In this document: one piece after another, positions 23,308-32,171 of the stretch
How positions within the stretch are numbered: the stretch's first letter is position 1
Layout: every line of letters begins with the position of its first letter
Origin: Chloroflexota bacterium
GTDB lineage: Bacteria > Chloroflexota > Dormibacteria > Dormibacterales > Dormibacteraceae
Length of the DNA stretch: 43,260 nt
Assembly (NCBI GenBank): GCA_005883575.1
Contig: VBFH01000040.1
Coordinates: forward strand, 1-43,260
Reading direction: 5' to 3'
Program-made: the position numbers and the translations under genes
Notes under the pieces: generated by a model
What the model was told of the DNA's origin: nothing
What the model saw: the letters and a program-made list of their open reading frames with translations, nothing else
Databases searched by the model: none

Positions 23308-25625
23308 ACCTTGTCGGAGGTCACGGGCATGTCGATGTTGGTCACACCATAGGGCGCCAGCGCATCCATCACGGCGTTGACGTACGCCGCCGGCGAACCG
23401 ACCGTGGGTGACTCGCCGACGCCCTTGGCACCGAGCGGGTGATGAGGCGAAGGCGTGACGGTCTCCCCGAGCTCGAATCGCGGCGTCTCCCACGCCGTCG
23501 GCAGCAGATAGTCGATGAAGTTGGAGCCGATGCAGTTGCCTTCGGGATCGAATGTGATCAGCTCCATGAACGCGATGCCGTATCCCTCCGCGAGGCCGCC
23601 GTGGATCTGACCCTCGACGATCATCGGGTTGATCCGCACCCCGCAGTCGTCGACCGCGACCACCCGTCGGACCTTGACCTGGCCGGTTCCTTTGTCGATG
23701 TCGATCACGACCGCGTAGGTGCCAAACGGGTAGGTCATGTTCGGCGGGTCGTAGTAGTGCACGCCCTCGAGCCCGGCCTCCATGCCATCGGGGATGTTGG
23801 TGTAGGCGGCGAAGGCGATCTCCTGGATGGTCTTGGCCTTGTCCGGCGAGCCTTTGACGTAGAACCTGCCCGACTCCCACTCCAGGTCTTCTTCGGCCGC
23901 CTCGAGCAGGTGGGCCGCGATCTTCCGGCCCTTGTCCCGCAGCTTGCGCGCCACCATCGCGGTGGCCGCGCCGGCGACCGGCGTGCTGCGTGACGCATAG
24001 GTGCCGAGGCCGTACGGCGCCGTGTCCGTGTCCCCTTCTTCGACTGCGACGTCGGCCGCGGGGATGCCCAGCTCCTCGGTGACGATCTGGGCGAAGGTCG
24101 TCTCGTGGCCCTGGCCCTGCGACTTGGTGCCCATCCGCAGGATGGCCTTGCCGGTCGGATGCACGCGCAGCTCGGCGCTGTCGAACATCCGCAAGCCGAG
24201 GATGTCGAACTCGGCGCCATGTCCGGCACCGACGACCTCGGTGAAGCTTGCGATCCCGATGCCGGTGACCTCGCCCTTCTTGCGCCGCGCCTTTACGTCC
24301 TTGCGCAGCTCGTCGTAGCCGAGCTGCTCCAGCGCGACGTTCATCGCCTTCGGGTAGTCGCCGCTGTCGTAGACCCAACCCGTCGCTGAGTGGTACGGAA
24401 ACTGCTCGGGCTGGATGAAGTTCTTCATCCGGAACTCAGCCTGGTCCATGCCGAGCTCGATCGCGGCGTTGGTCACGAGGCGCTCGATCAGATAGCTCGC
24501 CTCGGTGACGCGGAACGAACAGCGATAGGCGACGCCGCCCGGCGCCTTGTTGGTGTAGTAGCCGTCGGCGGTAACGTGGGCAGTCGGGATGTCGTAAGAG
24601 CCGGTGACGATGTGGAAAAGCCCGGCCTTGAACTTCGTCGGCTGGGCGTCGGCGAAGAAGGCGCCGTTGTCGCTGTCCAGGTGGACCCGGAGCGCGAGCA
24701 TCTTGCCGTCCTTGTCGACGGCAAGGTCTCCGGTCATGTGGAAGTCGCGCGCGAAACCGGTCGAGATCAGGTTCTCGGTTCGGTCCTCGACCCATTTCAC
24801 CGGCCGGCCGATGAGCAGGCTCGCCGCTGTGGCGACGACGTAGCCGGGGTAGACCGGCACCTTGTTGCCGAATCCGCCGCCGATGTCTGGCGAGATGACC
24901 CTGATGTTCTGCTCCGGTAGACCGGTGACCAGGGCGAACACGGTCCGGATCGCGTGCGGCGCCTGGCTGGTCATGTAGATGGTCGCCTTGCCCGTCGCGC
25001 CGTTGACATCGGCGATGCAGCCGCATGTTTCCAGCGGTGCGGGATGGCAGCGCGGATAGAACGTGTGCAGGCGCACGACCTTGTCGGCCTTTGCGAAGGC
25101 GGCCTTGGTCGTCTCCTGGTCGCCTGCCTCCCAGTGGTAGATGTGGTTGTCCTTCTGGTTCTCCTTGTCGTCGCGGATCAGCGCCGCGCCGGCCTCCTTT
25201 GCCTGCTGCGGGCTGATGACCGCGGGGAGCACGTCGTAGTCGACCATGATCGCGTCGCGGGCGTCCTCCGCCTGGTACTTGCTCTCGGCGATGACCGCGG
25301 CCACCTCTTGGCCCTGGAAACGCACCTTGTCGGTGGCAAGCACCGCCTGGGTGTCGTAGCTCAGCGTCGGCATCCAGGCCAGTTTGTGCTGCGCCATCAG
25401 CTCGCCGGTCACCACCGCGATCACGCCGGGCATCCCGGACGCGGCGGCGGTGTCGACCGAGCTGATGCGTGCGTGCGCGTGCGGGCTGCGCAGGATCGCC
25501 ATGTGCAGCATCCCCGGCAGCTCGATGTCGTCGAGGTAGTTGCCTTTGCCGCGGATGAAGCGACCGTCTTCCTTGCGCTTGATCGACTCCCCGATCCGGC
25601 CGTGCATGTGGACTTCCGTCGCCAT
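23271..25625 (-). CDS. coxL: Aerobic carbon monoxide dehydrogenase, large (molybdenum) subunit, form I
   Basis: The 784-residue catalytic subunit of Mo-Cu CO dehydrogenase, which oxidises CO to CO2 and passes electrons via CoxS and CoxM to the respiratory chain. The active-site loop AYRCSFR is at residues 366-372 (24510-24530), the signature of true form I CoxL; C369 is the cysteine that holds copper. IGGGFGNKVPVYPG, SQGQGHETTFAQI and GAKGVGESPTVGSPAA (ending with the catalytic glutamate region) bind the cofactor. Start ATG 25625 shares one base with the coxS stop (TAATG). The transcribed order M-S-L also matches form I operons. Length is normal and no break is seen. Confidence 0.95.
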   Translation of the reverse strand: MATEVHMHGRIGESIKRKEDGRFIRGKGNYLDDIELPGMLHMAILRSPHAHARISSVDTAAASGMPGVIAVVTGELMAQHKLAWMPTLSYDTQAVLATDKVRFQGQEVAAVIAESKYQAEDARDAIMVDYDVLPAVISPQQAKEAGAALIRDDKENQKDNHIYHWEAGDQETTKAAFAKADKVVRLHTFYPRCHPAPLETCGCIADVNGATGKATIYMTSQAPHAIRTVFALVTGLPEQNIRVISPDIGGGFGNKVPVYPGYVVATAASLLIGRPVKWVEDRTENLISTGFARDFHMTGDLAVDKDGKMLALRVHLDSDNGAFFADAQPTKFKAGLFHIVTGSYDIPTAHVTADGYYTNKAPGGVAYRCSFRVTEASYLIERLVTNAAIELGMDQAEFRMKNFIQPEQFPYHSATGWVYDSGDYPKAMNVALEQLGYDELRKDVKARRKKGEVTGIGIASFTEVVGAGHGAEFDILGLRMFDSAELRVHPTGKAILRMGTKSQGQGHETTFAQIVTEELGIPAADVAVEEGDTDTAPYGLGTYASRSTPVAGAATAMVARKLRDKGRKIAAHLLEAAEEDLEWESGRFYVKGSPDKAKTIQEIAFAAYTNIPDGMEAGLEGVHYYDPPNMTYPFGTYAVVIDIDKGTGQVKVRRVVAVDDCGVRINPMIVEGQIHGGLAEGYGIAFMELITFDPEGNCIGSNFIDYLLPTAWETPRFELGETVTPSPHHPLGAKGVGESPTVGSPAAYVNAVMDALAPYGVTNIDMPVTSDKVWAALRAAGVNE
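24510..24530 (-). other. CoxL form I active-site signature AYRCSFR
   Basis: The codons GCC TAT CGC TGT TCG TTC CGC read on the minus strand give AYRCSFR, the motif AYXCSFR that distinguishes CO-oxidising form I CoxL from form II homologues (AYRGAGR). The cysteine is the copper ligand of the Mo-Cu centre. Confidence 0.95.
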
Positions 25626-26137
25626 TACTGACCACCCGGCGCGGCGCCGGCCTTCTCGCGCGTCGTCGCTGTCGCCGCCTCGCGCAGCATCGCCGCGTGC
25701 TTGATTGCCTTGACGATGTTCATGTAGCCGGTGCAGCGGCAGATGTTCCCGCTGATCGCCCAGCGGATCTCATCCTCCGTGGGATTCGGGTTGCGCTCCA
25801 GCAGCGATGTGCCGACCAGCATCATGCCCGGCGTGCAAAAGCCGCACTGGAGGCCGTGCTCCTCATGAAAACCGATCTGGATCGGAGAGAGGTTTGCCCC
25901 TTGAGCGAGCCCTTCCACCGTCGTGATGCTGCGGCCCGTCGCCTGCACCGCCAGGACCGTGCACGACTTGACCGGCTCACCCTCGATCAGGACCGTGCAC
26001 GCGCCGCAGCTTGACGTGTCGCATCCGACGTGGGTGCCCGTGAGGCGAAGGTTCGTGCGCAGAAAGTCGACGAGAAGCACCCGCGGTTCGACGTCGCCTG
26101 AGCGGTCGGAGCCGTTGACCGTGAGTGTGACTTTCAC
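25625..26137 (-). CDS. coxS: Aerobic carbon monoxide dehydrogenase, small [2Fe-2S] subunit
   Basis: A 170-residue iron-sulfur subunit. The plant-type [2Fe-2S] cluster cysteines are C39, C44, C47 and C59 ([10 protein letters not shown] and SC), and the second cluster cysteines C98, C101, C133 and C135 (QCGFC and CRC) belong to the four-helix C-terminal domain that contacts the molybdopterin. It carries electrons from CoxL to the FAD of CoxM. It is coupled to coxM by an ATGA overlap and to coxL by TAATG. The C-terminal tail of about 20 residues after AAMLREA is Ala/Thr-rich and not conserved. Confidence 0.95.
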   Translation of the reverse strand: MKVTLTVNGSDRSGDVEPRVLLVDFLRTNLRLTGTHVGCDTSSCGACTVLIEGEPVKSCTVLAVQATGRSITTVEGLAQGANLSPIQIGFHEEHGLQCGFCTPGMMLVGTSLLERNPNPTEDEIRWAISGNICRCTGYMNIVKAIKHAAMLREAATATTREKAGAAPGGQ

Positions 26138-27009
26138 GCTTTGACCTCCTTCGCGCGCGCGATCGCGGTTTTGAGGCCGCGCTGGACGAAGACCCGAACC
26201 ACGTCCTTCTTATATGCGGCGCTGCCGCGGAGGTCGTCTTTCGGTTCCGCGGCTTCGGCGGCAAGGCGCGCCGCCTCGGCGATGACCTGGTCAGTGGGCT
26301 CCTTGCCGTCGAGTGAGCGCTCTGCCTCGGTCGCTTTGATGTTGTGCGGGCCGACCGCGGTCAGACCGATGCCGCAGCTCGCCACCTTGTCGCCGTCGAG
26401 CTCAACCTGGACCGCGACCGCGACCGTGGCGAAGTCGCCGACCCTGCGCTCGAGCTTGAGGTAGGCACCGCCGGAGGGGCCCTTGCGTACCGGTATGCGG
26501 ACCTCGGTGGCGACCTCCTCCGCCTTCAGCGCGGTCTCGAACGGGCCCTTGAAGAAATCCGATGAGTGAAGCACCCGCTCGCTCGCCGCCGATCGGGCAA
26601 CGATCTCCGCGCTCAAGGCCAGCATCACCGAGCCCCAGTCACCCGCGGGGTCGGCGTGGCACACCGAGCCGACGAGCGTGCCGCGGTTGCGGACCAGCGG
26701 ATCGGCGATCCAGTTGGCGGCCTCGACCATCATCGGCGCCGTCTTCGCCAGCTCCTTGCTGCCGGCGATGTCGACATGGCGGACGAGGGCGCCGATCGCC
26801 AGGTGTCCGTCGTCGCGCCGGATGGTGTTCAGGCCGGGCAGGCGGGCGATGTCGACCACGAGCTCGGGGCGCGAGAAGCGGAGCTTGAGCAGGGGGATCA
26901 GGCTCTGGCCGCCGGCCATCACCTTGGCCGCCTCACCGTGCTGCTTGAGGACCGAAAGCGTCTCGTCAAGGCTGGTGGGAGCGCGATAGTCAAAAGCGGC
27001 AGGAAACAT
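26134..27009 (-). CDS. coxM: Aerobic carbon monoxide dehydrogenase, medium (FAD) subunit
   Basis: A 291-residue FAD-binding subunit. The first FAD motif is [13 protein letters not shown] (about 32-44), and the second is [17 protein letters not shown] (about 113-129); the usual TIGGS of this second motif reads TLVGS, a mild deviation. The C-terminal CO_deh_flav_C domain (about 185-285) is present. It accepts electrons from CoxS and hands them to quinone or another carrier. ATG 27009 is preceded by GGGGAGGT (27022-27015, minus). It is the first gene of coxM-coxS-coxL-xdhC. Confidence 0.93.
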   Translation of the reverse strand: MFPAAFDYRAPTSLDETLSVLKQHGEAAKVMAGGQSLIPLLKLRFSRPELVVDIARLPGLNTIRRDDGHLAIGALVRHVDIAGSKELAKTAPMMVEAANWIADPLVRNRGTLVGSVCHADPAGDWGSVMLALSAEIVARSAASERVLHSSDFFKGPFETALKAEEVATEVRIPVRKGPSGGAYLKLERRVGDFATVAVAVQVELDGDKVASCGIGLTAVGPHNIKATEAERSLDGKEPTDQVIAEAARLAAEAAEPKDDLRGSAAYKKDVVRVFVQRGLKTAIARAKEVKA

Positions 27010-27046
27010 GCCGTACCTCCCCAGAAAAAGCGGCTAGACCGCGCTC

Positions 27047-27075
27047 GTAATAACACCGCGGCCTGAGGTTGTCAA
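27047..27075 (-). promoter_or_regulatory. Promoter of the coxMSL operon
   Basis: On the minus strand TTGACA (27075-27070) and TATTAC (27052-27047) are spaced by 17 bases, giving a start near 27040 and a leader of about 30 bases with a good ribosome site. No clear dyad for a regulator is visible nearby. Confidence 0.5.
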
Positions 27076-27100
27076 ACAAGCTTGCGAGTACGATTCGGGC

Positions 27101-28435
27101 ATGGTCATAGAGGCCGTCAAGGCACTCAGCGCGCAAGAGATCACCGAGCTCTGCTTGCGTCACACGCTGTACGACTGGTCCGCCCAGTCGGGGTTGAACC
27201 CACTGCCCGTCTCGAGCGCGGAAGGCGTCCACTTCCAGACCGCGGACGGACGGCGGTTCATCGACTTCAACAGCCAGCTCATGTGCGTCAACGCGGGTCA
27301 CGGAGACCGGCGGATCATCGAAGCGATCAAACGGCAAGCCGACCAGCTGCCGTACATCAGCCCATTCATGGCCCACGAGCCGCGGGCGCGGCTGGGCGCG
27401 AAGCTCGCCGAGCTGCTTCCGGGCGACATCGACAAGTTTTTCTTCACGCTCGGCGGTGCGGAATCCAACGAGAACGCGATCAAGATGGCGCGCGCCGTGA
27501 CGGGGCGGCCGAAGATCCTTGCCCGGTATCGGTCGTACCACGGCTCGACCGGCGGCGCCGTGCAAGCGACCGGCGATCCGCGGCGGTGGCCGAACGAGGG
27601 CTCCGGCGCCGGCATCGTGCACGTCCTGGATCCGTACCACGGCATCCAGCGCGGGTGGGACACGGTCGAGGAAGCGCTCGCCAACCTCGAGGAGGCGATT
27701 CAGCTCGAGGGACCTTCGACCATCGCCGGCTTCATCCTCGAGCCGATCACCGGCACCAACGGCATTCTCGTGCCGCCAGACGGCTACCTCCAGGGCGTGC
27801 GCACGATCTGCGACCGCTACGGGATCCTGATGATCTGCGACGAGGTCATGACCGGCTTCGGGCGGACGGGCCGGTGGTTTGCGGTCGACCACTGGGGCGT
27901 GGTGCCGGACCTGATCACGATGGCCAAAGGCCTGACATCCAGCTACGTTCCTCTGGGCGCGGTCGGCATGCGGCCGCAGGTCGCCGCTTTTTTCGATGAC
28001 CACGTCTTCTATGGCGGGTTGACGTACAACAGCCATCCCCTCGCGTGCGCGGCCGCGCTGGGAGCGATCCAGGCCTACGAAGAGGACGACATGGTGGGCA
28101 ACTCGCGGCGCATGGGCGAAGTGCTCGTGCGCCTGCATCGACGGCTGCGCGAGCGGCATCCATGCGTCGGCGCGACGCGGTCGCTCGGTTTGTTCGGATG
28201 CCTCGAGCTTGTGCGCGACCGTCAGACCCTGGAGCCGCTGGCGCCGTTCAACGGGACCTCACCGGAGATGAAAGCGATCGCGCAGGCCCTTCTGGAAGGA
28301 GGGATGCACACCTTCGTACGCTGGAATACGATCATGACCAACCCGCCGCTGTGCATCACCGAGGCCGAGCTCGAAGAGGGCTTCGAGATCCTGGACGGCG
28401 CGCTTGAGATCGGCGACCGAGCCGTCCGAGATTAG
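27101..28435 (+). CDS. Class III PLP aminotransferase (third copy at this locus)
   Basis: A 444-residue class III aminotransferase, only distantly like the two at 16037-19388. GGAESNENAIKMAR, YRSYHGSTGGA, MICDEVMTGFGRTG and the PLP lysine in MAKGLTSSYVPLG mark a taurine/beta-alanine:pyruvate-type enzyme. Start ATG 27101 has no ribosome site; TACGAT (27089-27094) ends 6 bases before it, so a leaderless message is likely. It is divergent from coxM and its end overlaps the next gene by 32 bases. The amine substrate is unknown, but coupling to an adenylating enzyme suggests that the product is then activated. Confidence 0.88.
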   Translation: MVIEAVKALSAQEITELCLRHTLYDWSAQSGLNPLPVSSAEGVHFQTADGRRFIDFNSQLMCVNAGHGDRRIIEAIKRQADQLPYISPFMAHEPRARLGAKLAELLPGDIDKFFFTLGGAESNENAIKMARAVTGRPKILARYRSYHGSTGGAVQATGDPRRWPNEGSGAGIVHVLDPYHGIQRGWDTVEEALANLEEAIQLEGPSTIAGFILEPITGTNGILVPPDGYLQGVRTICDRYGILMICDEVMTGFGRTGRWFAVDHWGVVPDLITMAKGLTSSYVPLGAVGMRPQVAAFFDDHVFYGGLTYNSHPLACAAALGAIQAYEEDDMVGNSRRMGEVLVRLHRRLRERHPCVGATRSLGLFGCLELVRDRQTLEPLAPFNGTSPEMKAIAQALLEGGMHTFVRWNTIMTNPPLCITEAELEEGFEILDGALEIGDRAVRD

Positions 28436-29648
28436 CCAGGAGGAGCTGCGCGCTCTGCAGCTTGGGAAGCTGCGGGCGGGCCTGACGCACGTCCTGGCCA
28501 CCAATGCGTTCTGGCGCGAACGCCTTAACAGCCTGAGTGGCTGGGACGATTTCGAGCGCCTACCGTTGACGTCGAAATCAGAGCTTCTCGCGGACCAGAC
28601 CGCCCATCCACCGTTTGGCACCAATCTCACCTTCCCAGTGGATCGCTACGTGCGCCTGCACCAGACGTCGGGATCCAGTGGCGATCAACCGCTGAGGTGG
28701 CTCGACACCGAGGACTCCTGGGATTGGTGGATTCGGATCTGGGCCGGCCACGTATACCGGGCGGCCGGCGTCACCTCCACCGATCGCTTGTTTTTCGCGT
28801 TCTCGTTTGGACCTTTCATCGGTTTCTGGTCCGCGTTCGATGGGGCCCACCGGCTCGGCGCGCTTTGCATCTCTGGCGGTGCGATGACAAGCGAGCAGCG
28901 CGTGCGCAACATGCTCGACATTGGTGCCACCGTCCTGCTGTCGACGCCGACGTACGCGCTGCGGCTGGCCGAGGTGGCAAGGCAGATCGGAGTCAACGTT
29001 TCAGCGGCGGGGATCGGCAAGACCATCCATGCCGGCGAGCCTGGCGCGAGCATCCCTGCGACCCGGGACGCGATCGAGGCGGCTTACTCCGCGGTGTCTT
29101 TCGACCACACCGGCATGACCGAGCTTGGCCCGACCGGGTTCAGCTGCTCGGCGCGCGACGGCGTGCATCTGATCGAGTCGGAGTTCATCTTCGAGGTGGC
29201 CGCCGACGGCGAGCTGATCGCCACCAATCTCGGTCGCTGGGGGATGCCACTGATCCGTTATCGGACAGGGGATCGGGTCGTCGTTTCGCGCGAGCCGTGC
29301 TCGTGCGGGTCGAGCTTCATGAAGGTGGTGGGTGGGATCCGGGGGCGGGTCGACGACATGTTCACGGTGCGCGGCGTGAACCTGTACCCCTCCCAGGTCG
29401 AAGACATCGTCCGGCGGTACCAGGAAGTCACCGGGTTCGTGATCGAGCACCGGCGCGAGCGGCTCATGGACGAGGTCGCGTTGGTGATCGAGACACCGGT
29501 GGCTTCGTTTTCGACGGAGCGGTTGGAGGCGGACCTGCGCCAGGCGCTGGGCGTACGGCTGGATTGCCGGGTGGTCACGCCCGGCACGCTGCCGCGCTCG
29601 GACCTGAAGTCGCAGCGGATCGTGCGCGTCCCTCCCGCCGGAGGATGA
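28404..29648 (+). CDS. AMP-forming phenylacetate-CoA ligase-like enzyme (PaaK family)
   Basis: A 414-residue adenylating enzyme of the PaaK type, shorter than the roughly 430-450 of typical PaaK. The ATP loop HQTSGSSGDQPLRW (about 85-98) corresponds to the T-S-G-S-T-G region, TGMTELGP is motif A5 (about 237-244), and RYRTGDRVVV and RGRVDDMFTVRGVNLYP give the hinge and C-terminal motif typical of the family; CSCGSS is the PaaK cysteine segment. It would activate an aryl or other carboxylate as acyl-AMP or CoA ester. The start is TTG 28404, within the preceding gene. The acid is unknown; pairing with an aminotransferase is notable. Confidence 0.85.
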   Translation: MRSATEPSEISQEELRALQLGKLRAGLTHVLATNAFWRERLNSLSGWDDFERLPLTSKSELLADQTAHPPFGTNLTFPVDRYVRLHQTSGSSGDQPLRWLDTEDSWDWWIRIWAGHVYRAAGVTSTDRLFFAFSFGPFIGFWSAFDGAHRLGALCISGGAMTSEQRVRNMLDIGATVLLSTPTYALRLAEVARQIGVNVSAAGIGKTIHAGEPGASIPATRDAIEAAYSAVSFDHTGMTELGPTGFSCSARDGVHLIESEFIFEVAADGELIATNLGRWGMPLIRYRTGDRVVVSREPCSCGSSFMKVVGGIRGRVDDMFTVRGVNLYPSQVEDIVRRYQEVTGFVIEHRRERLMDEVALVIETPVASFSTERLEADLRQALGVRLDCRVVTPGTLPRSDLKSQRIVRVPPAGG

Positions 29649-29693
29649 GAGTCGCCGAGCTGCCGGCTCTGGCCGCTCCCGCATGAGGCACAG

Positions 29694-29772
29694 CGCCAGC
29701 TCCTTCTGAGTCTGAGGGGAAAGCTGTGGACGTTTGGGACGTGGGATTTTTGCGATTCAAATGAGCTGGCGC
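29694..29772. repeat. 10-bp inverted repeat in intergenic DNA
   Basis: The 245 bases between 29648 and 29894 hold no convincing gene. GCGCCAGCTC (29694-29703) and GAGCTGGCGC (29763-29772) are perfect inverted repeats 59 bases apart. They could form a long-range stem in RNA from either strand or be the ends of a small decayed element. Confidence 0.4.
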
Positions 29773-29893
29773 GGCTGCCCGGAGACACTGTGATCGTGAA
29801 GTCGCGCTACAGCGGGTTTCACGGCTCCGCTCTCGATTCGGGGTGGCCGGCTCGGAGGATGTCGCCACTTGTTTGAGGGACGGGCTGTAAAAC

Positions 29894-30727
29894 TTAAGGC
29901 TGAATAGAGAGGGATAGGCCCTCTTCCAACGCGAGCGACACCGTGGCGCGAGCCTTGGAAGCCGGCTCGACGCCGTACCGCGATAGCAACGGATCGGCGA
30001 GCTCGCGATAGACCCGGACGGTCGTGCGCATGGCATCGATCAGGAATTCCTTGTCGAAAGTGCCGTAGGTGCGCTCGATGGAAGCGGCGTGCTCGCCGAC
30101 CAATTGCTCAGCGAAACGCGCTCCTCGGTAGCGCTGCTCGTGGCTCAGGGCCAGCAGCCGAAACAGAACCACGTCCCTCACCAGGTTGAGAGCGCTGACC
30201 GCCTCCCAAAGCTCGCCGCGGAGAGTCTTGCACTGGATGTACCAGGCCCACGTCCAGATCCGTGCCTCCATGTAGGTCAGCTCGGCTACCGGGTCGGCGA
30301 CGTAGGACTTCGAGAGCGCTTCGGTCACGTCGTTGCGGCGCTGCCACAAAACAAGGACCTGTCTGCCTTCGTTCTTATCCCCCGCTTCGGCCAGTTCGGT
30401 GAACAGGAAGTCCACGTGCATAAGGTCCTCGTAGAGGGTGATCAGCAGATGAGGTTCGCCGACGTGGTCGCCCGTAAAAGCAGCGATAAGAGGGCCGCAT
30501 GCGCGGGCCAACTCCTCGCGGCGTGGGAACACTCGCCCAAACGATCCGTTGGCGAGAACGACGCGAAGATCGAGGTCCGAGTAGGAATCGGGCGCGCCGC
30601 CGACGAATGACCCTGCAATGGCCATGCCCACCACATCGTGCTCGGTCAAGCCCATCCGGCATGCCGCCACCAGGCGCTCTTTGTGCCGGGGCAGGTGGTC
30701 GATGCCGCTGGGCAGCCGGAAGTCCAT
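29894..30727 (-). CDS. Nucleotidyltransferase-domain protein
   Basis: A 277-residue protein with a pol-beta-type nucleotidyltransferase core: AGS (38-40), then SDLDLRVV with D51 and D53 as metal ligands, and a third acidic candidate in MHVDFLF at about 119. The C-terminal half (about 140-277) is helical, as in kanamycin- or aminoglycoside-modifying nucleotidyltransferases such as AadE-like proteins. Resistance activity is possible but not proven; many such proteins have unknown substrates. It stands alone on the minus strand with the MarR gene just upstream in genome position (gap 18 bases), so it may be the last gene of the transporter operon. Confidence 0.75.
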   Translation of the reverse strand: MDFRLPSGIDHLPRHKERLVAACRMGLTEHDVVGMAIAGSFVGGAPDSYSDLDLRVVLANGSFGRVFPRREELARACGPLIAAFTGDHVGEPHLLITLYEDLMHVDFLFTELAEAGDKNEGRQVLVLWQRRNDVTEALSKSYVADPVAELTYMEARIWTWAWYIQCKTLRGELWEAVSALNLVRDVVLFRLLALSHEQRYRGARFAEQLVGEHAASIERTYGTFDKEFLIDAMRTTVRVYRELADPLLSRYGVEPASKARATVSLALEEGLSLSIQP

Positions 30728-30745
30728 CCGCGGAGTATGGAGGAG

Positions 30746-31189
30746 CTACCTGCGCTCGTTCGCCCGAACGACCTCGGTCAGGAGCCTCAACAACTCGTCT
30801 CGTTGTCCCGCGTTCAATGGTCCAACCAGGCGCGCCGTCATCGCGTACGTGCGTGGGATCAGCTGCTGCACCGTCTGCAGCCCTTTGGTGGTCAGCTTGA
30901 TCGTCTTGCGGCGGCCGTCGCGAGTGTCGCGTTCGGTCCGAATCAGTCCGCGCGCGCTCAGGCGCGAGACCATTTCGGCCATCGTCGATCGGTCCAGCGA
31001 TACGCGCTGTCCCAGCGTGCGCTGGTCAAGGTTAGGTTCGCCATACAGGGCGTTGAGCGCCGCGAACTGAGGCGAAGTGATGGTGTGCGAGACCTCCTCT
31101 TCCCAGAGCAGGTTCATCGCCTGGACCGCGCGGCGCAAGAGGTGTCCGGGATGCTGCATCAGGTCTTCGGGTGGATGGGGCTCAGGCAT
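30746..31189 (-). CDS. MarR-family transcriptional regulator, last gene of the Liv-type operon
   Basis: A 147-residue winged-helix regulator. ITSPQFAALNALYGEPNLDQ, then LGQRVSLDRSTMAEMVSRL (recognition helix) and the wing RTERDTRDGRRKTIKLT are the MarR pattern. ATG 31189 overlaps the livM-like stop by 8 bases; the frame upstream of this start is a shadow of livM. MarR proteins commonly sense phenolic or aromatic acids, which fits the divergent pcaHG genes and a Liv-type importer that may carry an aromatic acid. Target sites were not identified with confidence; the dyad at 35848-35863 is one candidate. Confidence 0.88.
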   Translation of the reverse strand: MPEPHPPEDLMQHPGHLLRRAVQAMNLLWEEEVSHTITSPQFAALNALYGEPNLDQRTLGQRVSLDRSTMAEMVSRLSARGLIRTERDTRDGRRKTIKLTTKGLQTVQQLIPRTYAMTARLVGPLNAGQRDELLRLLTEVVRANERR

Positions 31190-32171
31190 CCCGCTTCTTC
31201 TCGACCACTCGATAGCCGACGGGCATGAGGCGCAGTCCCAATCTCTCCTCCACAGTGCCCCAAACACCGCGGGGCAGGACGAGGGCGAAAAGAGCGGCTG
31301 TCGCTCCAAGACCGACCAGATACCAGGGGCCACCCTGGGTGAATGTGGTCTGGATGGCGAATAGAAGGATCGCGCCCAGGATCGGACCTTCGAACGTGCC
31401 CAGGCCGCCGACCAGGACCATGAAGATCATGTACGCGGACCACTGCACGCTGAAGATCGAACCCGGTTCGATGAAGAGCGTGTTGGCGACGATGAGCACG
31501 CCCGCGGCACCGCAGCCCAGCCCGGCAAGCACGAACAGCAAGCGTTTGCGGGCGGCCACGCGAACCCCCAGCGAGCGCGCGGCGTCTTCGTCATCGCGAA
31601 TCGCCTGGAGCGACGCGCCGAGCGGGGACCGCAGCAGTAAGAACAAGGCGGCGAGAAAGACCACTGTGAAGGCCAGCGCGAGCCAGAAGGTGTACGCCTG
31701 ACGAAAGTTCGGTTCGTACTGGTTCAGCTGGGTCAGCGAGATGCCGGTGCCGGCGCCAAGGTTCTGGTCCAGCCTGATGATGATCGAGATCACCTCCGCG
31801 ATCACCCACATCCCGATCGCGAACTGCGCCGCCCGTAGGCGCAGGGCGAAGAGCGAGATGGGCAGTGACACGGCGCCGGCGAGCAGAGTCGCGAGCAGCA
31901 TCGCGGGATAAGGAGAGATGCCCAGACCGGAGAAGAAAACCGTGCCGTAGGCGCCGATGCCGATGAACGCCTGCTGGCCCACGGAGAGCAGGCCGCCGTA
32001 TCCGGCAAGCGCGTTCCACATCACCGCCAGCAGAACAAGGATGAGGAGCGTGGTGAGCTTCTGCACCACGTCCGGCTCAAAGATCAAGGGAACGCATGCG
32101 AGCAGGATCACCAGCCCGCCGGAGCCACCGGTGAACAGTTTCGAGGTGCGCGTCCAGCGCTCGACTTTCAT
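31182..32171 (-). CDS. livM: Branched-chain amino acid-type ABC transporter permease (LivM-like)
   Basis: A 329-residue permease of the LivM branch, with about nine to ten helices. WNALAGYGGLLSVGQQAFIGIGAY (about 53-76, an N-terminal transmembrane segment) and the cytoplasmic coupling loop RSPLGASLQAIRDDEDAARSLGV are diagnostic. ATG 32171 lies in an ATGA overlap with the livH-like stop. It forms the membrane channel with the LivH-like protein. The substrate is set by the binding protein at 34476-35789 and may be an aromatic acid or amino acid. Confidence 0.9.
   Translation of the reverse strand: MKVERWTRTSKLFTGGSGGLVILLACVPLIFEPDVVQKLTTLLILVLLAVMWNALAGYGGLLSVGQQAFIGIGAYGTVFFSGLGISPYPAMLLATLLAGAVSLPISLFALRLRAAQFAIGMWVIAEVISIIIRLDQNLGAGTGISLTQLNQYEPNFRQAYTFWLALAFTVVFLAALFLLLRSPLGASLQAIRDDEDAARSLGVRVAARKRLLFVLAGLGCGAAGVLIVANTLFIEPGSIFSVQWSAYMIFMVLVGGLGTFEGPILGAILLFAIQTTFTQGGPWYLVGLGATAALFALVLPRGVWGTVEERLGLRLMPVGYRVVEKKRDA

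Noticed and set aside
31190-31333. Extended MarR frame
   Set aside because: It is antisense-free but reads livM codons in another frame; the 8-base overlap start at 31189 gives the normal MarR N terminus.
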